A DNA stretch of 64,000 nucleotides from Bog-473 sp963743785 (GCA_963743785.1 CAVURD010000012.1:1-64000), one strand, 5' to 3'. Shown: positions 26,058-35,724, counted from the first letter of the stretch. Notes: a model not told the origin generated them from the letters alone. Program-made: numbers and translations.

Positions 26058-27073
26058 CGACTGGCGCCGACTCCAATGTGGGAACCCGTGAGCTCCATGA
26101 AGACATCGTCGAGGGTGGGGGTACGCACCGTCAGGGTCTTCACCTTGAGCGCGGTTTTGTCGAGGGCGAGGGCGACCGGACTCAGCCCGGCGGGACCGTC
26201 GGAGGTGCTGACAATGATCCGGCCGCGCTCCGTGGTCACCCCATCGACGCCCGGCAGCTTCTCCAGCGTGCGGACCACCGCCGGATCGAGCCGGTCCACG
26301 TCGGCCACGATGAGGTCTTTCCCGATGGAGCGTTTCAAGGCGGCGGGAGTCCCTTCGGCCACCAATCGACCGCCGTCGATGATCCCCACCCGGTCGGCCA
26401 GGGCGTCGGCCTCGTCGAGGTACTGGGTGGTGAGAAAGATGGTCATGCCGAGTTCGGAGTTAAGCCGTCGGACTTCGTTCCACACCGCGGATCTGCTCAA
26501 CGGGTCCAGACCCGTGGTTGGTTCGTCGAGGAACAGCACCTCGGGGTTGTGCACCAGGGCGGCGGCCAGATCAAGCCGCCGCTTCATGCCGCCCGAGTAG
26601 GTGGCGATCCGCCGGTCGATGGCGTCGCCGATGTCGACCAGCTCGAGGACCTCGGCTATTCGTCTCCGGATCCGTGAGCGATCCATCCCGTAGAGGCGAC
26701 CTTGGAGAGCGAGAAGCTCGCGACCACTCTGACTCTCGTCGAGGGCGGCTTCTTGAAGGGCGACGCCGATGCGCCGCCTGACCGCTTGAGGTTCGAGGAC
26801 CACGTCGTGTCCCGCCACATAGGCCACTCCTTCATCGGGCCGCAACAGCGTGCAGAGCACTCGGACCAGGGTCGATTTCCCCGCCCCGTTCGGACCCAAG
26901 AATCCGTAGACCTCGCCTTTCGTGATGGACAGGTCGATCCCATCGAGCGCAGTCACGGCGCCGTAGTGCCGGGCCAGGCCACGGGCCATGACGGCGGTCT
27001 CCGACGGTGCGGTGTCGTCCGCCACCAGCTCCGCCATCTTGGTGAAATACTTAAAGGCATCGTACATACTCAT
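26054..27073 (-). CDS. ABC exporter ATP-binding protein (DrrA-like)
   Basis: The protein has Walker A GPNGAGKST, Q-loop ALQEAALDE, signature YSGGMKRRLDLA, Walker B VLFLDEPTTGLDP and the H-loop replaced by TTQYLDEAD, the DrrA hallmark. The C-terminal extension (TLDDVFMELTGSH) is also of DrrA type. ATG codons at 27073, 27067 and 27037 are possible starts; the first two lie inside the operator dyad and would mean a leaderless transcript, whereas 27037 gives a more usual N-terminus. Together with the permease at 25260-26057 it exports a hydrophobic compound. Confidence 0.92.
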   Translation of the reverse strand: MSMYDAFKYFTKMAELVADDTAPSETAVMARGLARHYGAVTALDGIDLSITKGEVYGFLGPNGAGKSTLVRVLCTLLRPDEGVAYVAGHDVVLEPQAVRRRIGVALQEAALDESQSGRELLALQGRLYGMDRSRIRRRIAEVLELVDIGDAIDRRIATYSGGMKRRLDLAAALVHNPEVLFLDEPTTGLDPLSRSAVWNEVRRLNSELGMTIFLTTQYLDEADALADRVGIIDGGRLVAEGTPAALKRSIGKDLIVADVDRLDPAVVRTLEKLPGVDGVTTERGRIIVSTSDGPAGLSPVALALDKTALKVKTLTVRTPTLDDVFMELTGSHIGVGASR

Positions 27074-27089
27074 CAGTATGCACTATACT
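27065..27089. promoter_or_regulatory. divergent promoter and probable operator of the TetR regulator and DrrAB-like exporter
   Basis: CATACT at 27065-27070 and AGTATG at 27075-27080 form a perfect 6-bp-arm dyad with a 4-base spacer, and AGTAT/ATACT form an overlapping second dyad up to 27089. TATACT at 27084-27089 is a good -10 box for the TetR gene (ATG at 27108), and ACTATA at 27082-27087 reads as TATAGT for the exporter on the other strand. Binding of a TetR dimer here would block both promoters. Confidence 0.6.
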
Positions 27090-27107
27090 GCCCAGTAGCA
27101 CAAGTCC

Positions 27108-27728
27108 ATGACACTCGAACCTCTCACCGCCGATCGCCGCCGACAGCAGACACGCGACTACCTCCTCCAGGCCGCCGCCCAGGTCTTCGCCGAGCAGGGG
27201 TTCCACGGTGCCTCGCTCGACCAGGTGGCCGCCGTGGCGGGATTCACCAAGGGCGCGGTGTACTCGAACTTCAAGAACAAGGACGACCTCTTCTTGGCCT
27301 TGATCGAGGCGGCCTACAGCCGGGAGATGACGGCCCTCAAGGAGACGCTCGAGCACTCCGACGTCCCACCCGAGGCCCGGCTCGGTGACTTCGTCGGCCT
27401 CATCCGCGGTGAGCTGGAACAGATGCCCGACAACTGGGGCACCCTGTCGCTCGAATTCACCCTCTACGCCCTACGCAATCCGGTGGCCCGGGAGCGGTTG
27501 AGCGAACTGGAGGAAGAGGACATCCGGGCCATCGCCGAGATCATCGAGGAGGGGCGCAAGGACCGGGGGATCGACAATGAGGTGGGGGCCGAGAATGCCG
27601 CCCGCATCATCGTCGCCCTTTTCCAGGGCATCGGGCTGATGCGGGTGATCAAGCCCGAGACCCTCAGGCCGGACCTGCTGGAGGACGCCATGAACTTCGT
27701 GGCCCGCGGCCTCGCCGTCGTTCCCTGA
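27108..27728 (+). CDS. TetR-family transcriptional repressor
   Basis: The 206-residue protein has the TetR helix-turn-helix at about residues 35-56 (SLDQVAAVAGFTKGAVYSNFKNKDDLF) and a helical C-terminal ligand-binding and dimerisation domain (FQGIGLMRVIKPETL). It is divergent from the DrrAB-like exporter with 34 bases between the outermost starts, so it most likely represses that exporter and itself through the dyad at 27065-27089. The inducer is presumably the exported compound. Confidence 0.92.
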   Translation: MTLEPLTADRRRQQTRDYLLQAAAQVFAEQGFHGASLDQVAAVAGFTKGAVYSNFKNKDDLFLALIEAAYSREMTALKETLEHSDVPPEARLGDFVGLIRGELEQMPDNWGTLSLEFTLYALRNPVARERLSELEEEDIRAIAEIIEEGRKDRGIDNEVGAENAARIIVALFQGIGLMRVIKPETLRPDLLEDAMNFVARGLAVVP

Positions 27729-27774
27729 ATCGTGCCGCGAAAGAGGACGCCCGTCCGAACAGGTCGTCCCATTG

Positions 27775-27803
27775 TTGAACGGGTTGTGGCCCGTTCGAAC
27801 GGG
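27775..27803. terminator. hairpin downstream of the TetR gene, possible terminator
   Basis: GAACGGG at 27777-27783 pairs with CCCGTTC at 27790-27796 across a six-base loop; the second arm also belongs to the perfect 14-bp palindrome CCCGTTCGAACGGG at 27790-27803. There is no T run, so a Rho-independent terminator is uncertain; an operator for the amidohydrolase gene that starts at 27927 is the alternative. Confidence 0.35.
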
Positions 27804-27926
27804 GGCCGGGACGCCTGGACCATCGCTTGACTGAGTCGTGCGTGCCTGTGGCCCGCGGCGGGAGTCAGATCCCCGGGGCGGGTCTATCTGGGTGGAGCAT
27901 CAATACGTTGAGCTTGGGGGTACAGC

Positions 27927-29057
27927 GTGACCACGACGATCTTCGACGCCGACAGTCACTTGATGGAGACCGGTGAATGGTTGAGGGAATATGCAGATCC
28001 CGACGTCAGGGACCGGCTCCTGCCGCTGAGTTTCGACGCTGCGGGCTCCAAGGCGGCTGAGCTGATGTCGAAACTCCCGGGCCTCTGGGAAGAGCACCGT
28101 CATCAGGACATTGGCGCCGATGTCCTCACCGGGCCGAAAGGGTGGATGGCACCCGGCGCCCTTGACACGGACGTCCGCTCACGAGTCCTCGATGCGCTGG
28201 AGATCACCGCCCAGCTGGTGTTCCCCACCTTCTCGCTCGATCAGTTCGCCTTCAGCAAGGATCTCGACGTTCGCTACGGGGGCACCCACGCACTCAACCG
28301 GGCCATGGTGGCGTTCTGCGCACCCGACCCACGCCTCAAGGCGGTCGGGTTCTTGCCCCTCGCCGACCCCGAGCGTGCCGTCATCGCCCTTGAAGAAGCG
28401 CTCGCCGGCGGCGTGGCCGCGATCTGGGTGCCGTCGGAAGCTCCGGGCGACTTCTCGCCGGCGCACGTTGACCTGGACCCGGTGTGGGCCCGCCTGGCCG
28501 AGGCGGGCGTCCCGTTCGTGCTCCACGTGGGAGGCGGCAAGTTGCTTCCCAGGGCTTTCCACAACAACGGACTGCCCCGCCCAACGGACTGGCTCGGTGG
28601 AGGAGAGAATCTTCGGGCCAAGGACTTTCCGGTGGTGCACCACTCTCCCGAGCGTTTCCTGGCGTGCCTGGCTCTCGACGGGGTTTTCGAGCGGCATCCG
28701 AACCTGCATGGAGCAGCCATCGAGTTGGGAGCCACCTGGGTGCCGGGAATGCTCCGAAACGTCGACTACGCCCACCGCTCGTTCTCGAAGTTCGAACCGG
28801 CATTGAAGGCCTTGCCGTTGCTGCCCTCGGAGTACCTCAGACGTCAGGTGCGGTTCACGCCGTTTCCCTTTGAGGACACAGCGTGGCTGCTCGAACAGTG
28901 CGGTCCCGAGCTCTTCATGTTCTCCACCGACTATCCCCACCCCGAAGGCGGCCGGCACCCATTCGAGATCTTCGCTGACGCGGTGTCCGGGTTCGACCAG
29001 TCGTCGCGAGAGCGATTCTTCTGGCGGAACGGCGCCGAACTCTTCGGCCTGGTCTGA
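27927..29057 (+). CDS. amidohydrolase-2 family metal-dependent hydrolase
   Basis: The 376-residue protein opens with IFDADSHLMETGEWL, the family D-x-H metal motif with the following E, and ends with FSTDYPHPEGGRHPFE, the Asp-Tyr-Pro-His motif. VLHVGGGK in the middle supplies another metal or catalytic His. It starts at GTG with a purine-rich GGGGGTAC upstream. Members of this branch decarboxylate or hydrolyse ring-derived acids. It is the first gene of the catabolic island but lacks the shared operator found in front of the three other transcription units there. Confidence 0.88.
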   Translation: MTTTIFDADSHLMETGEWLREYADPDVRDRLLPLSFDAAGSKAAELMSKLPGLWEEHRHQDIGADVLTGPKGWMAPGALDTDVRSRVLDALEITAQLVFPTFSLDQFAFSKDLDVRYGGTHALNRAMVAFCAPDPRLKAVGFLPLADPERAVIALEEALAGGVAAIWVPSEAPGDFSPAHVDLDPVWARLAEAGVPFVLHVGGGKLLPRAFHNNGLPRPTDWLGGGENLRAKDFPVVHHSPERFLACLALDGVFERHPNLHGAAIELGATWVPGMLRNVDYAHRSFSKFEPALKALPLLPSEYLRRQVRFTPFPFEDTAWLLEQCGPELFMFSTDYPHPEGGRHPFEIFADAVSGFDQSSRERFFWRNGAELFGLV

Positions 29058-29193
29058 ACCGCAGCCGGCGGCGGCGCCCGCCCGCCCCTGCCTTGGGTGC
29101 TCTCCTGAGCCCGGAATCGGCCTGAGGCAGCTCCCCGACGCCGGGTACCGAATCGTCCGGTTCATGCCCTTGGTCGGCCCCCGCATCCCCTCC

Positions 29194-29211
29194 ACATAGT
29201 AAGTGCTATGG
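29194..29211. promoter_or_regulatory. TetR-type operator, site A, upstream of the CoA-transferase operon
   Basis: CATAG at 29195-29199 and CTATG at 29206-29210 flank a 6-base centre. The 18-base site differs from the consensus CCATAGT-N4-ACTATGG at two positions. The right arm supplies TGCTAT, a possible -10 box; the CoA-transferase ATG is 43 bases further on. Sites B (34404-34433) and C (37603-37620) share the pattern. Confidence 0.65.
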
Positions 29212-29253
29212 TGCCGGGCGAGGCCACCAAGGCTCGAGGGGAAGGTGATCACA

Positions 29254-31705
29254 ATGGCTGGAGTGTTCGAAGGATTGAACGTTCTCGACCTGTCGTGGGG
29301 CACTGCCGGGCCCATGACAACGATGTTCCTCGTCGACAACGGCGCCCGGGTGACCCGCATCGAGCCGCCCGGGGGAGATCCGTTCGGCGATCAGTCCGGG
29401 TACCGGGTCTGGAACCGCGGCAAGCGCAGCGCCCGGCTGGACCTGCAATCGACGGAAGGTCGTCAGGCGTTTCTGGCTCTGGCCACCAAGGCCGACATCG
29501 TCGTCGACAGCTTTTCTCCGGGGACAACCGCTCGTCTTGGCCTTGACCACTCGACGTTGAGCGACCTCAACCCCAAGGTGATCACGTGCTCCATCACGGG
29601 CTACGGCGATCATGAGCAGCATTGTGATCGCCCCGGCTACGACGGCCTGGTGGCTGCCCGGACCGGCCTGCTCTACGACCAGAAGGGCCGTAAGGGCACC
29701 GCCATGGAGTACATCTGTGGCCGCCCGGGCCCACACCCCGAGTTCGATGCGCCCGACGGCCTCGTTCGGGGGGCGGATCGCCCGGGCCCCATTTTCCCGC
29801 GGTCGCCCTGGCCGAGTATCGGCGCGACCTATCTGGCCACCTTGGGTCTGGCCGCGGCCCTCCACGCGCGGCGAGGTGAAAGGATCCGGGCAACGCGTCA
29901 CGACCTCGCTCCTGCAGGGCGCGCTGGCCGCCGTGTCGCTCAACTGGCAGCGGGTCGAGAATCCCGATGCTCCGCTGTACTGGATGTGGCCGACCGACTC
30001 GAGGTCGATCGAGGGCATCTATCAATGCGCGGACGGCAAATGGGTGCATCACTGGACGCTGCGACCGCGATGGGTCCTGGCCGAGGCCGAGAACGAAGAG
30101 CTCGGCTCGGTCGGGCTCGATGCGGCCTATCGCGACGACCCGGATCGTGTGTCGATGGAGCCGGACGGCCTGCTGACCGGGATCTTCCTCCATCCTCTCC
30201 TGACGGACGCCTTCAAGAAGTTTCCGGCCGCGGAATGGGACGAAGCCGCGGCGGGCGCCGGCCTGGGCATGAGCACCGTTCGCTCTCCCGGGGAGGCCCT
30301 GGCCGACGAGGCCTTCCTGGCCGACGGCTGTGTGGTCGAAGTGGACGACCCCGAGGTTGGTCCTATCCGGCACGCCGGCCCGCTGCTTGAGTTTTCCGCC
30401 ACCCCGGGCGCGGTCGCTGGACCGGCGCCCCGGTCGGGCCAGCACACGGACGATGTCCTGGCCGAAGCTGACGCAGCCCGAATGGGGGAGGCGACGACCG
30501 AGAGAAAGGCCGGCGGAACCGACACCGCGGCCCCACTGGCCGGCATCCGGGTGCTCGACCTGGGCCTGGGTGTCGCCGGGCCCTTCACGGGCCGAGCCCT
30601 GGCCGACCTGGGTGCGGACGTGATCAAGGTCAACGCCCTTCACGACACCTACTGGGCCGGGACCCACATGGGACTCGGCACCAATCGAGGGAAGCGGAGC
30701 ATTGCGCTGAACCTCAAGGACGAGAAGGGTCGCGACGCGCTCGAGAGGCTCATTGCGGCCGCGGATGTGGTGGCGACCAATTGGCGGCCGGGAGCGGCCT
30801 CTCGGCTCGGGATCGACTACGAGTCGCTGAGGCAGCGCTATCCCCGGCTCATCTACTGCAACACACGAGGCTACGAAAAGGGTGCGAGGTCGGAACTGCC
30901 CGGGACGGATCAGAACGCAGCCGCACTCACCGGAACAGAGTGGGAGGACGGAGCCTGTGACGCAGGAAACCCGCCCCTGTGGAGCCGGTCCAACATGGGG
31001 GACACCGGCAACGCGCTCCTCGCGGCCATCGCCATCACCGCCGCCGTCTACCACCGCGACAAGACGGGTGAGGGCCAGGCCGTGAGCACCTCGATCGTCA
31101 ATGCGGGATTGCTCCACACGTCGTACGCCTGGATCCACGCCGACGGAACAGCGGGAGACTGGGACCACGTCGATGGCGACCAGTTCGGGTTGTCGCCGTT
31201 CTACCGGATGTACCAGGCGGCTGACGACCTCTGGGTTTTTGTGGCCGCGGTCTCGGCGGAGGAGCGAGCCCGGTTGGGCAAAGTGGTGGACGGCCTCGAT
31301 GTGGTCCTGGAGGACGCCGAGCGAGTCGAAGAGCTCCTGACATCGCGACTGGCCAGACATACGGCGGCGGAGTGCTTTGCCCTGCTCGACGGCGCTGGTG
31401 TTCCCGTCGAGATCGTCGACGAGACATTCTGTCGCTCGATCTTCGACGACCCCGCGGCGAAGGCATTGCAACTCGTGACCGAAACCTGGTCAGGCAGCGT
31501 GGGCCGGTTTGAGGATGCGGGGCTGCTCGTCAACCTGTCGCCGGCCTCGTGCGTGATTCAACGAGGCCCGTCGATGTGTGGCGAACACTCCCGGGAGATC
31601 CTCCTCGAACACGGATACTCGCTGGCGGAGATCGACGACCTGGCCGCTGCCCGCGTCATTCTCGAAGCGACGGTGGCGGCGCCGGCGCCGGCGCCGGCGC
31701 CATGA
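29254..31705 (+). CDS. two-domain CaiB/BaiF-type CoA transferase, interrupted by a frameshift
   Basis: Two class III CoA-transferase domains are encoded in tandem. Domain 1 runs from ATG 29254 (FEGLNVLDLSWGTAGPMTTM, NRGKRSARLDL) and shifts frame near 29876-29884 (GGTGAAAGGA); removing one A joins LHARRGE to GSGQRVTTSLLQG in the second frame. Domain 2 begins near 30535 (AGIRVLDLGLGVAGPFTG, NRGKRSIALNL, VADVVATNWRPGA). These enzymes move CoA between acids and activate a substrate for beta-oxidation-like breakdown. The corrected product would be about 816 residues. An Ala-Pro repeat (GCCGGC units) ends the protein and its stop overlaps the DUF35 gene (ATGA). The shift may be a sequencing error or real inactivation. 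Confidence 0.82.
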
Positions 31706-32124
31706 GCGAGCCGAGTGCGTCGGGGCGACCGGCACCGATCCTGACCGAAGACAACCACGCCTTTTGGGAGGCGGCTCGGGAGGGAAGGCTGGTCGCCCAA
31801 CGATGTAGCCGATGCCAGCGACTCCGTCATCCGCCACGACCGATGTGCCCGAGCTGCCATGCCGTCGAATACGACATCGTGGATCTCGCTGGGACCGGAG
31901 TGGTCTACAGCTACTCGATCTTGCACCATCCCCAGAATCCCGCCTTCGACTATCCCGTGGTGGCCGTCCTGGTTGACCTCGACGAGGGCGTCCGCGTCGT
32001 GTCGAACCTGGTCGACATCGAGCCGGGTGAGGTCAGCATCGGCTTACCGGTACGGGTGCGATTCGAGCCGACACGAGACGAGATGGCCGTGCCGGTCTTC
32101 GCGCCGCTGGTGGTGGCTCAATGA
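31702..32124 (+). CDS. DUF35 OB-fold/zinc-ribbon protein, partner of the thiolase
   Basis: The 140-residue protein has an N-terminal rubredoxin-like zinc ribbon (QRCSRCQRLRHPPRPMCPSC, four Cys) and an OB-fold C-terminal domain (GTGVVYSYSILHHP ... VVAVLVDLDEG). DUF35 proteins form complexes with lipid-transfer/thiolase-like enzymes, as in steroid side-chain aldolases (Ltp2-DUF35). The start overlaps the CoA-transferase stop and its stop overlaps the thiolase gene, so the three genes are translationally coupled. Confidence 0.92.
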   Translation: MSEPSASGRPAPILTEDNHAFWEAAREGRLVAQRCSRCQRLRHPPRPMCPSCHAVEYDIVDLAGTGVVYSYSILHHPQNPAFDYPVVAVLVDLDEGVRVVSNLVDIEPGEVSIGLPVRVRFEPTRDEMAVPVFAPLVVAQ

Positions 32125-33287
32125 GCAAGACGCTCGCCGGCTCGACCGCGGTGGTGGGCATCGGCCAGACCGAGTTCTCCAAGGCCGCCGGCCGGAGCGA
32201 GACGCAACTGGCGAGCGAAGCCATCGTCGCCGCGCTGGCTGACGCCGGGCTCTCGGTGGCCGACGTCGATGGTCTGGTGAGCTACACCATCGATCCGGTC
32301 GAAGAGACGGAGCTCGTCCGGGGTCTGGGCATCCCGGAGATCGGCTTCTCGAGCCGCGTCCCCTACGGCGGCGGGGGATCACAGGGGGTCGTGTTGCATG
32401 CCGCCGCCGCGGTCGCATCGGGCGCCGCCGACGTCGTGGTCGCCTACCGCGCCGTGAAGGCCCGCTCGGGAGCGCGATTCGGGCGCGCCAGCGCGGGGGG
32501 CTCACCGACCTCGTCGCACTCGGGCACCACGGCGATGCAATGGTGCGCACCGTTCGGAGTCTTCACGCCCGCGTCGTGGATGTCGCTCAATGCCACCCGC
32601 TACATGTACGCCTACGGGGTCGAGAGCCAGGATTTCGGCCGCGCCGTGGTGCAATTCCGGGAGTACGCCGCCAACAACCCGAATGCGCACTTCTACGGGA
32701 AGCCGATCACCCTGGAGGATCATCAAGCGTCGCGTTGGATCGCCGAGCCGGCGATCCGTTTGTTCGACTGTTGCCAGGAGACCGATGGTTCGGTGGCGTT
32801 GGTGATTACGAGGGCCGAGCGGGCCCGAGATTCGGAAAGGCCGGTCCTCATCGCGGCCGCCGCCGGCGCCGGGCTGTTCGAAGAGGAAATTGCCAGCAAC
32901 CACTATCAACCGGATCTCGCTGTCATGAGCGGTTCGGTGGCACTGGCCCGGCGACTCTTCGACGGCTTCGGCATCCCCCGATCCGAGATAGACGTCGCCA
33001 TGATTTACGACGCCTTCTCGCCCATCTTCTTGATGCAGCTGGAAGGGCTCGGATTCTGCGGCTTCGGCGAGGCCAAGCACTTCATCGCCGATGGGCATCT
33101 CGGCCTGAAGGGAAGCCTGCCCAGCAACACCAATGGCGGGTTGATCGGTGAGGGGTATATCCACGGATTGAACCTGACCGTCGAGGCGGTTCGCCAGTTG
33201 CGCGGCACCTCGTCCAACCAGGTGGAGAATCCGACCTCGGCCCTCGTGTGCGCCAACCGAACCGGCGTGATCCTTCGGCGCCCATAG
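32121..33287 (+). CDS. thiolase-like lipid-transfer protein (Ltp type)
   Basis: The 388-residue protein has the thiolase fold of the non-condensing lipid-transfer branch: VVGIGQTEFSKAAGRSETQLASEA at the start, DAFSPIFLMQLEGLGFCGFGEA near residue 300, NTNGGLIGEGYIHGLN and AVRQLRG. Relatives act as aldolases that split beta-hydroxyacyl-CoA side chains (retro-aldol) or as thiolases; partner DUF35 is encoded immediately upstream with a 4-base overlap. Together with the CoA transferase they would activate an acid and shorten its side chain. Confidence 0.9.
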   Translation: MSKTLAGSTAVVGIGQTEFSKAAGRSETQLASEAIVAALADAGLSVADVDGLVSYTIDPVEETELVRGLGIPEIGFSSRVPYGGGGSQGVVLHAAAAVASGAADVVVAYRAVKARSGARFGRASAGGSPTSSHSGTTAMQWCAPFGVFTPASWMSLNATRYMYAYGVESQDFGRAVVQFREYAANNPNAHFYGKPITLEDHQASRWIAEPAIRLFDCCQETDGSVALVITRAERARDSERPVLIAAAAGAGLFEEEIASNHYQPDLAVMSGSVALARRLFDGFGIPRSEIDVAMIYDAFSPIFLMQLEGLGFCGFGEAKHFIADGHLGLKGSLPSNTNGGLIGEGYIHGLNLTVEAVRQLRGTSSNQVENPTSALVCANRTGVILRRP

Positions 33288-33348
33288 CGGCCTGCGCCTT
33301 GTTCGCCGAACCGCCGGCTGGCGCAGCACACGGAAGGGTCAGGATCCC

Positions 33349-34326
33349 GTGACGGTCAGCCCTCGCAAGGTCACCGTGACGACCGATGTGAGGGGGCACG
33401 CGCCCCGTGGATGCCGGCTGGTATCCGCCGATCTGTTCGTCCCGACCGAGGTCGAAGCAGATCCCATCCTGTGGTGCTGTGTGCCAGGTGGCGGGATGAG
33501 CCGGGACTATTTCGATCTCGACGTGGCGCCCTCAGTGGGCCCGTACTCCATGGCCAGGTTCGCCGCCGAACGTGGCCACATGGTCCTCACCATCGATCCT
33601 CCGGGGGTCGGTCAAAGCGATCTGCCCGATGACGGCTACGAGTTGACGCCTCGAGCGGTAGCCGACGTCCTTCACTTTGTGGTGACGGACACCATCCGGC
33701 GTCTCGCCGTCGGAGAGATCCCGGGCGTGGGGCCGACCGAGTTCCGGATCACTCTCGGCGTTGGTCACTCGGCTGGTGGCCTGCTGGTGGCGTGCCAGCA
33801 GGGGCGCCACCGGACATACGGAGCGGTGGCGCTCCTCGGATTCTCGAACGTCGGGCTTCCCGCGGTGCTGACCGCGGAGGAGGCGGTCTTCACCAATCGG
33901 CCGGATGACCTCGTACGCGCCCTGCCCGAATTCGTACGAACCCGTTTCGGTGACCCACTGCCGCCGTGGTCCAGTGTGCGTTCGGGCATGGTGTCGTCCG
34001 ATGGCCCGGCTGATCGGATCGGGGCGGCCATGGCCAAAGCCGACACGAGGCTCCTGGCGCTCGTCGGCATGACCGCATTGGTGCCCGGCTCAATTCGGCC
34101 TGAACTCGAGCAGATAGACGTACCCACGTTGGTCGCGCTGGGTGAGGACGACATCGCGGGAGACGTCGCCGCCCTGCCTGGGCAGCTCCCAGCGTGCCGT
34201 GACCTGACGCTGTTCGTGCTGGCGGGTGCCGGGCACAACCACAACGTGGCCGATACCCGACTCGATCTCTGGTGGCGCGTGATTCGTTGGATCGATTCGG
34301 TTGCGCCTCGGGATGCCCGCCGTTGA
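33349..34326 (+). CDS. alpha/beta-fold hydrolase
   Basis: The 325-residue protein has the nucleophile elbow GVGHSAGGLL (Ser near residue 145), a VLTIDPPGVGQSD segment after strand 4, a late acid in LGEDDIAG and the catalytic His in GAGHNHN. It is cytosolic. It starts at GTG 61 bases after the thiolase stop and probably belongs to the same transcript. In the island it may hydrolyse a lactone, ester or CoA thioester. The substrate is unknown. Confidence 0.87.
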   Translation: MTVSPRKVTVTTDVRGHAPRGCRLVSADLFVPTEVEADPILWCCVPGGGMSRDYFDLDVAPSVGPYSMARFAAERGHMVLTIDPPGVGQSDLPDDGYELTPRAVADVLHFVVTDTIRRLAVGEIPGVGPTEFRITLGVGHSAGGLLVACQQGRHRTYGAVALLGFSNVGLPAVLTAEEAVFTNRPDDLVRALPEFVRTRFGDPLPPWSSVRSGMVSSDGPADRIGAAMAKADTRLLALVGMTALVPGSIRPELEQIDVPTLVALGEDDIAGDVAALPGQLPACRDLTLFVLAGAGHNHNVADTRLDLWWRVIRWIDSVAPRDARR

Positions 34327-34403
34327 CCGAGCCGCCTCGTCCCACATCGCCGCCATCGGACCGCCATCGGATGGTCATCGGATGGCAGACCGACCCCGTC
34401 ATC

Positions 34404-34433
34404 TCGCATCCATAGTGTGTACTATGGATGCGA
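34404..34433. promoter_or_regulatory. TetR-type operator, site B, 13-bp-arm perfect palindrome before the P450 gene
   Basis: TCGCATCCATAGT and ACTATGGATGCGA are exact reverse complements separated by GTGT. It is by far the longest perfect dyad I noticed in the window and lies 94 bases before the P450 ATG. TACTAT at 34420-34425 could be a -10 box inside it, so binding would block RNA polymerase. Its core CCATAGT-N4-ACTATGG recurs at sites A and C. Confidence 0.8.
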
Positions 34434-34527
34434 ACGAGGACTCGGTTATGGCAGATCGGCCCGGGGAGGGACGCATGCGCTCCAACGGCAGGACGGCCTC
34501 TACGGGTCCTGAGGAAGTCAGTGGCGC

Positions 34528-35721
34528 ATGACCGATACCGCCCTGGTGTACGACCCCTCGTCCTATCGACTGCACGAGAACCCTTTCCCGTATTACCGGC
34601 GGATGCAAGACGAAGCACCGCTCTATCACAACCCGGTCCTGGGCTTTTGGGCCCTCACGCGATTCGACGACGTGTTGGCTGGGTTGGGGGACTGGGCCAC
34701 TCTCAGCTCCGCTCAGGGCACGGTCATCGAACAGATCCAGAGCGGCTCGCCGCCTCCCGACATGATGATCTTCCACGATCCACCCCGCCACGAGCAGCTG
34801 CGCAGACTGGTGGGAAGAGCCTTCACCCCGAGGCGCGTGGCCGAGCTCGACGCAAAGATCCGATCGATGTGTGCTGACTGGCTCGACCCGCTGGTGGAGT
34901 CGGGCGGCGGCGAGATTGTGGCCGACCTGGCAGGGAAACTCCCGATGGCCGTCATCGCCGCCCTCCTGGGGGCTCCAGCCGAGGACAATCACCGTCTCAA
35001 GGCTCTGTCCGACCGACTCCTGCATCGTGAGGATGGCTCGATGGCCATGCCCGACGACGGCCGAGCGGCCGGCGCCGAGCTCTATGTGTACTTCAGCGAG
35101 CTGATTGCCTCCCGGCGCAAGCGCCCGGCCGATGACCTGACCACCGCCCTCACCCAGGCGGAGATCGTCGGGGGCGATGGTGAATCTGAGCGGCTGACGG
35201 ACGACGAGATTGTGGCCTTCTGCCTACTCCTCGGCGTGGCCGGCAATGAGACCACGGCCAAGATGATCGCCACCGGCTCGGTTGTCCTGGCGCAGTTCCC
35301 CGATCAGCGCTTCCGCCTGGTTGAGAATCGGGCCCTCTGGCCCAATGCCGTCGAAGAACTCTTGCGTTTCGACCCACCGTCGCACTACCAGGGCCGAGTG
35401 ACCACCCACCCGATCTCCCGCCACGGCGAGGAGATCCCGGAGGGGGAGATCGTCCTTCTCATCAACGGGGCGGCCAATCGCGACCACCGGGCGTTCGATG
35501 AACCGGATCGCTTTATCGCCGACCGCCCCATCGAGCGACACCTGGCCTTCGGCCACAGCATCCATTTCTGCCTTGGCGCCCCGTTGGCCCGGCTCGAAAC
35601 GCGCATCGCGCTCGAGGAATTGGTACGGCGGTTCCCGCTCTACGAAGTCGACATGGAGGGGGTGGAGCGATTCCACTCGACGAACATCCGTGGGCTCTCG
35701 AAGGTCCCGTTCTCTCGGTGA
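34528..35721 (+). CDS. cytochrome P450
   Basis: The 397-residue class I bacterial P450 shows the I-helix oxygen-activation motif GVAGNETT (residues 236-243), the ExxR pair Glu277/Arg280, and the heme loop FGHSIHFCLG with axial Cys348. No membrane anchor is present, so it needs a soluble ferredoxin and reductase; the only ferredoxin seen is at 24884-25156. It presumably hydroxylates the island's substrate before or after CoA activation. Its promoter holds operator site B. Downstream, a fragment of aldehyde dehydrogenase on the other strand abuts its stop. Confidence 0.95.
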   Translation: MTDTALVYDPSSYRLHENPFPYYRRMQDEAPLYHNPVLGFWALTRFDDVLAGLGDWATLSSAQGTVIEQIQSGSPPPDMMIFHDPPRHEQLRRLVGRAFTPRRVAELDAKIRSMCADWLDPLVESGGGEIVADLAGKLPMAVIAALLGAPAEDNHRLKALSDRLLHREDGSMAMPDDGRAAGAELYVYFSELIASRRKRPADDLTTALTQAEIVGGDGESERLTDDEIVAFCLLLGVAGNETTAKMIATGSVVLAQFPDQRFRLVENRALWPNAVEELLRFDPPSHYQGRVTTHPISRHGEEIPEGEIVLLINGAANRDHRAFDEPDRFIADRPIERHLAFGHSIHFCLGAPLARLETRIALEELVRRFPLYEVDMEGVERFHSTNIRGLSKVPFSR

Positions 35722-35724
35722 CCG

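Noticed and set aside
29594..31471. 625-codon minus-strand frame opposite the CoA transferase
   Set aside because: High GC in third positions produces long antisense frames; there are no conserved motifs and the plus strand has clear ones.
31675..31699. GCCGGC repeat at the end of the CoA transferase as a regulatory hairpin
   Set aside because: It is an in-frame Ala-Pro-coding repeat and lies inside the gene; no T run or loop is present.
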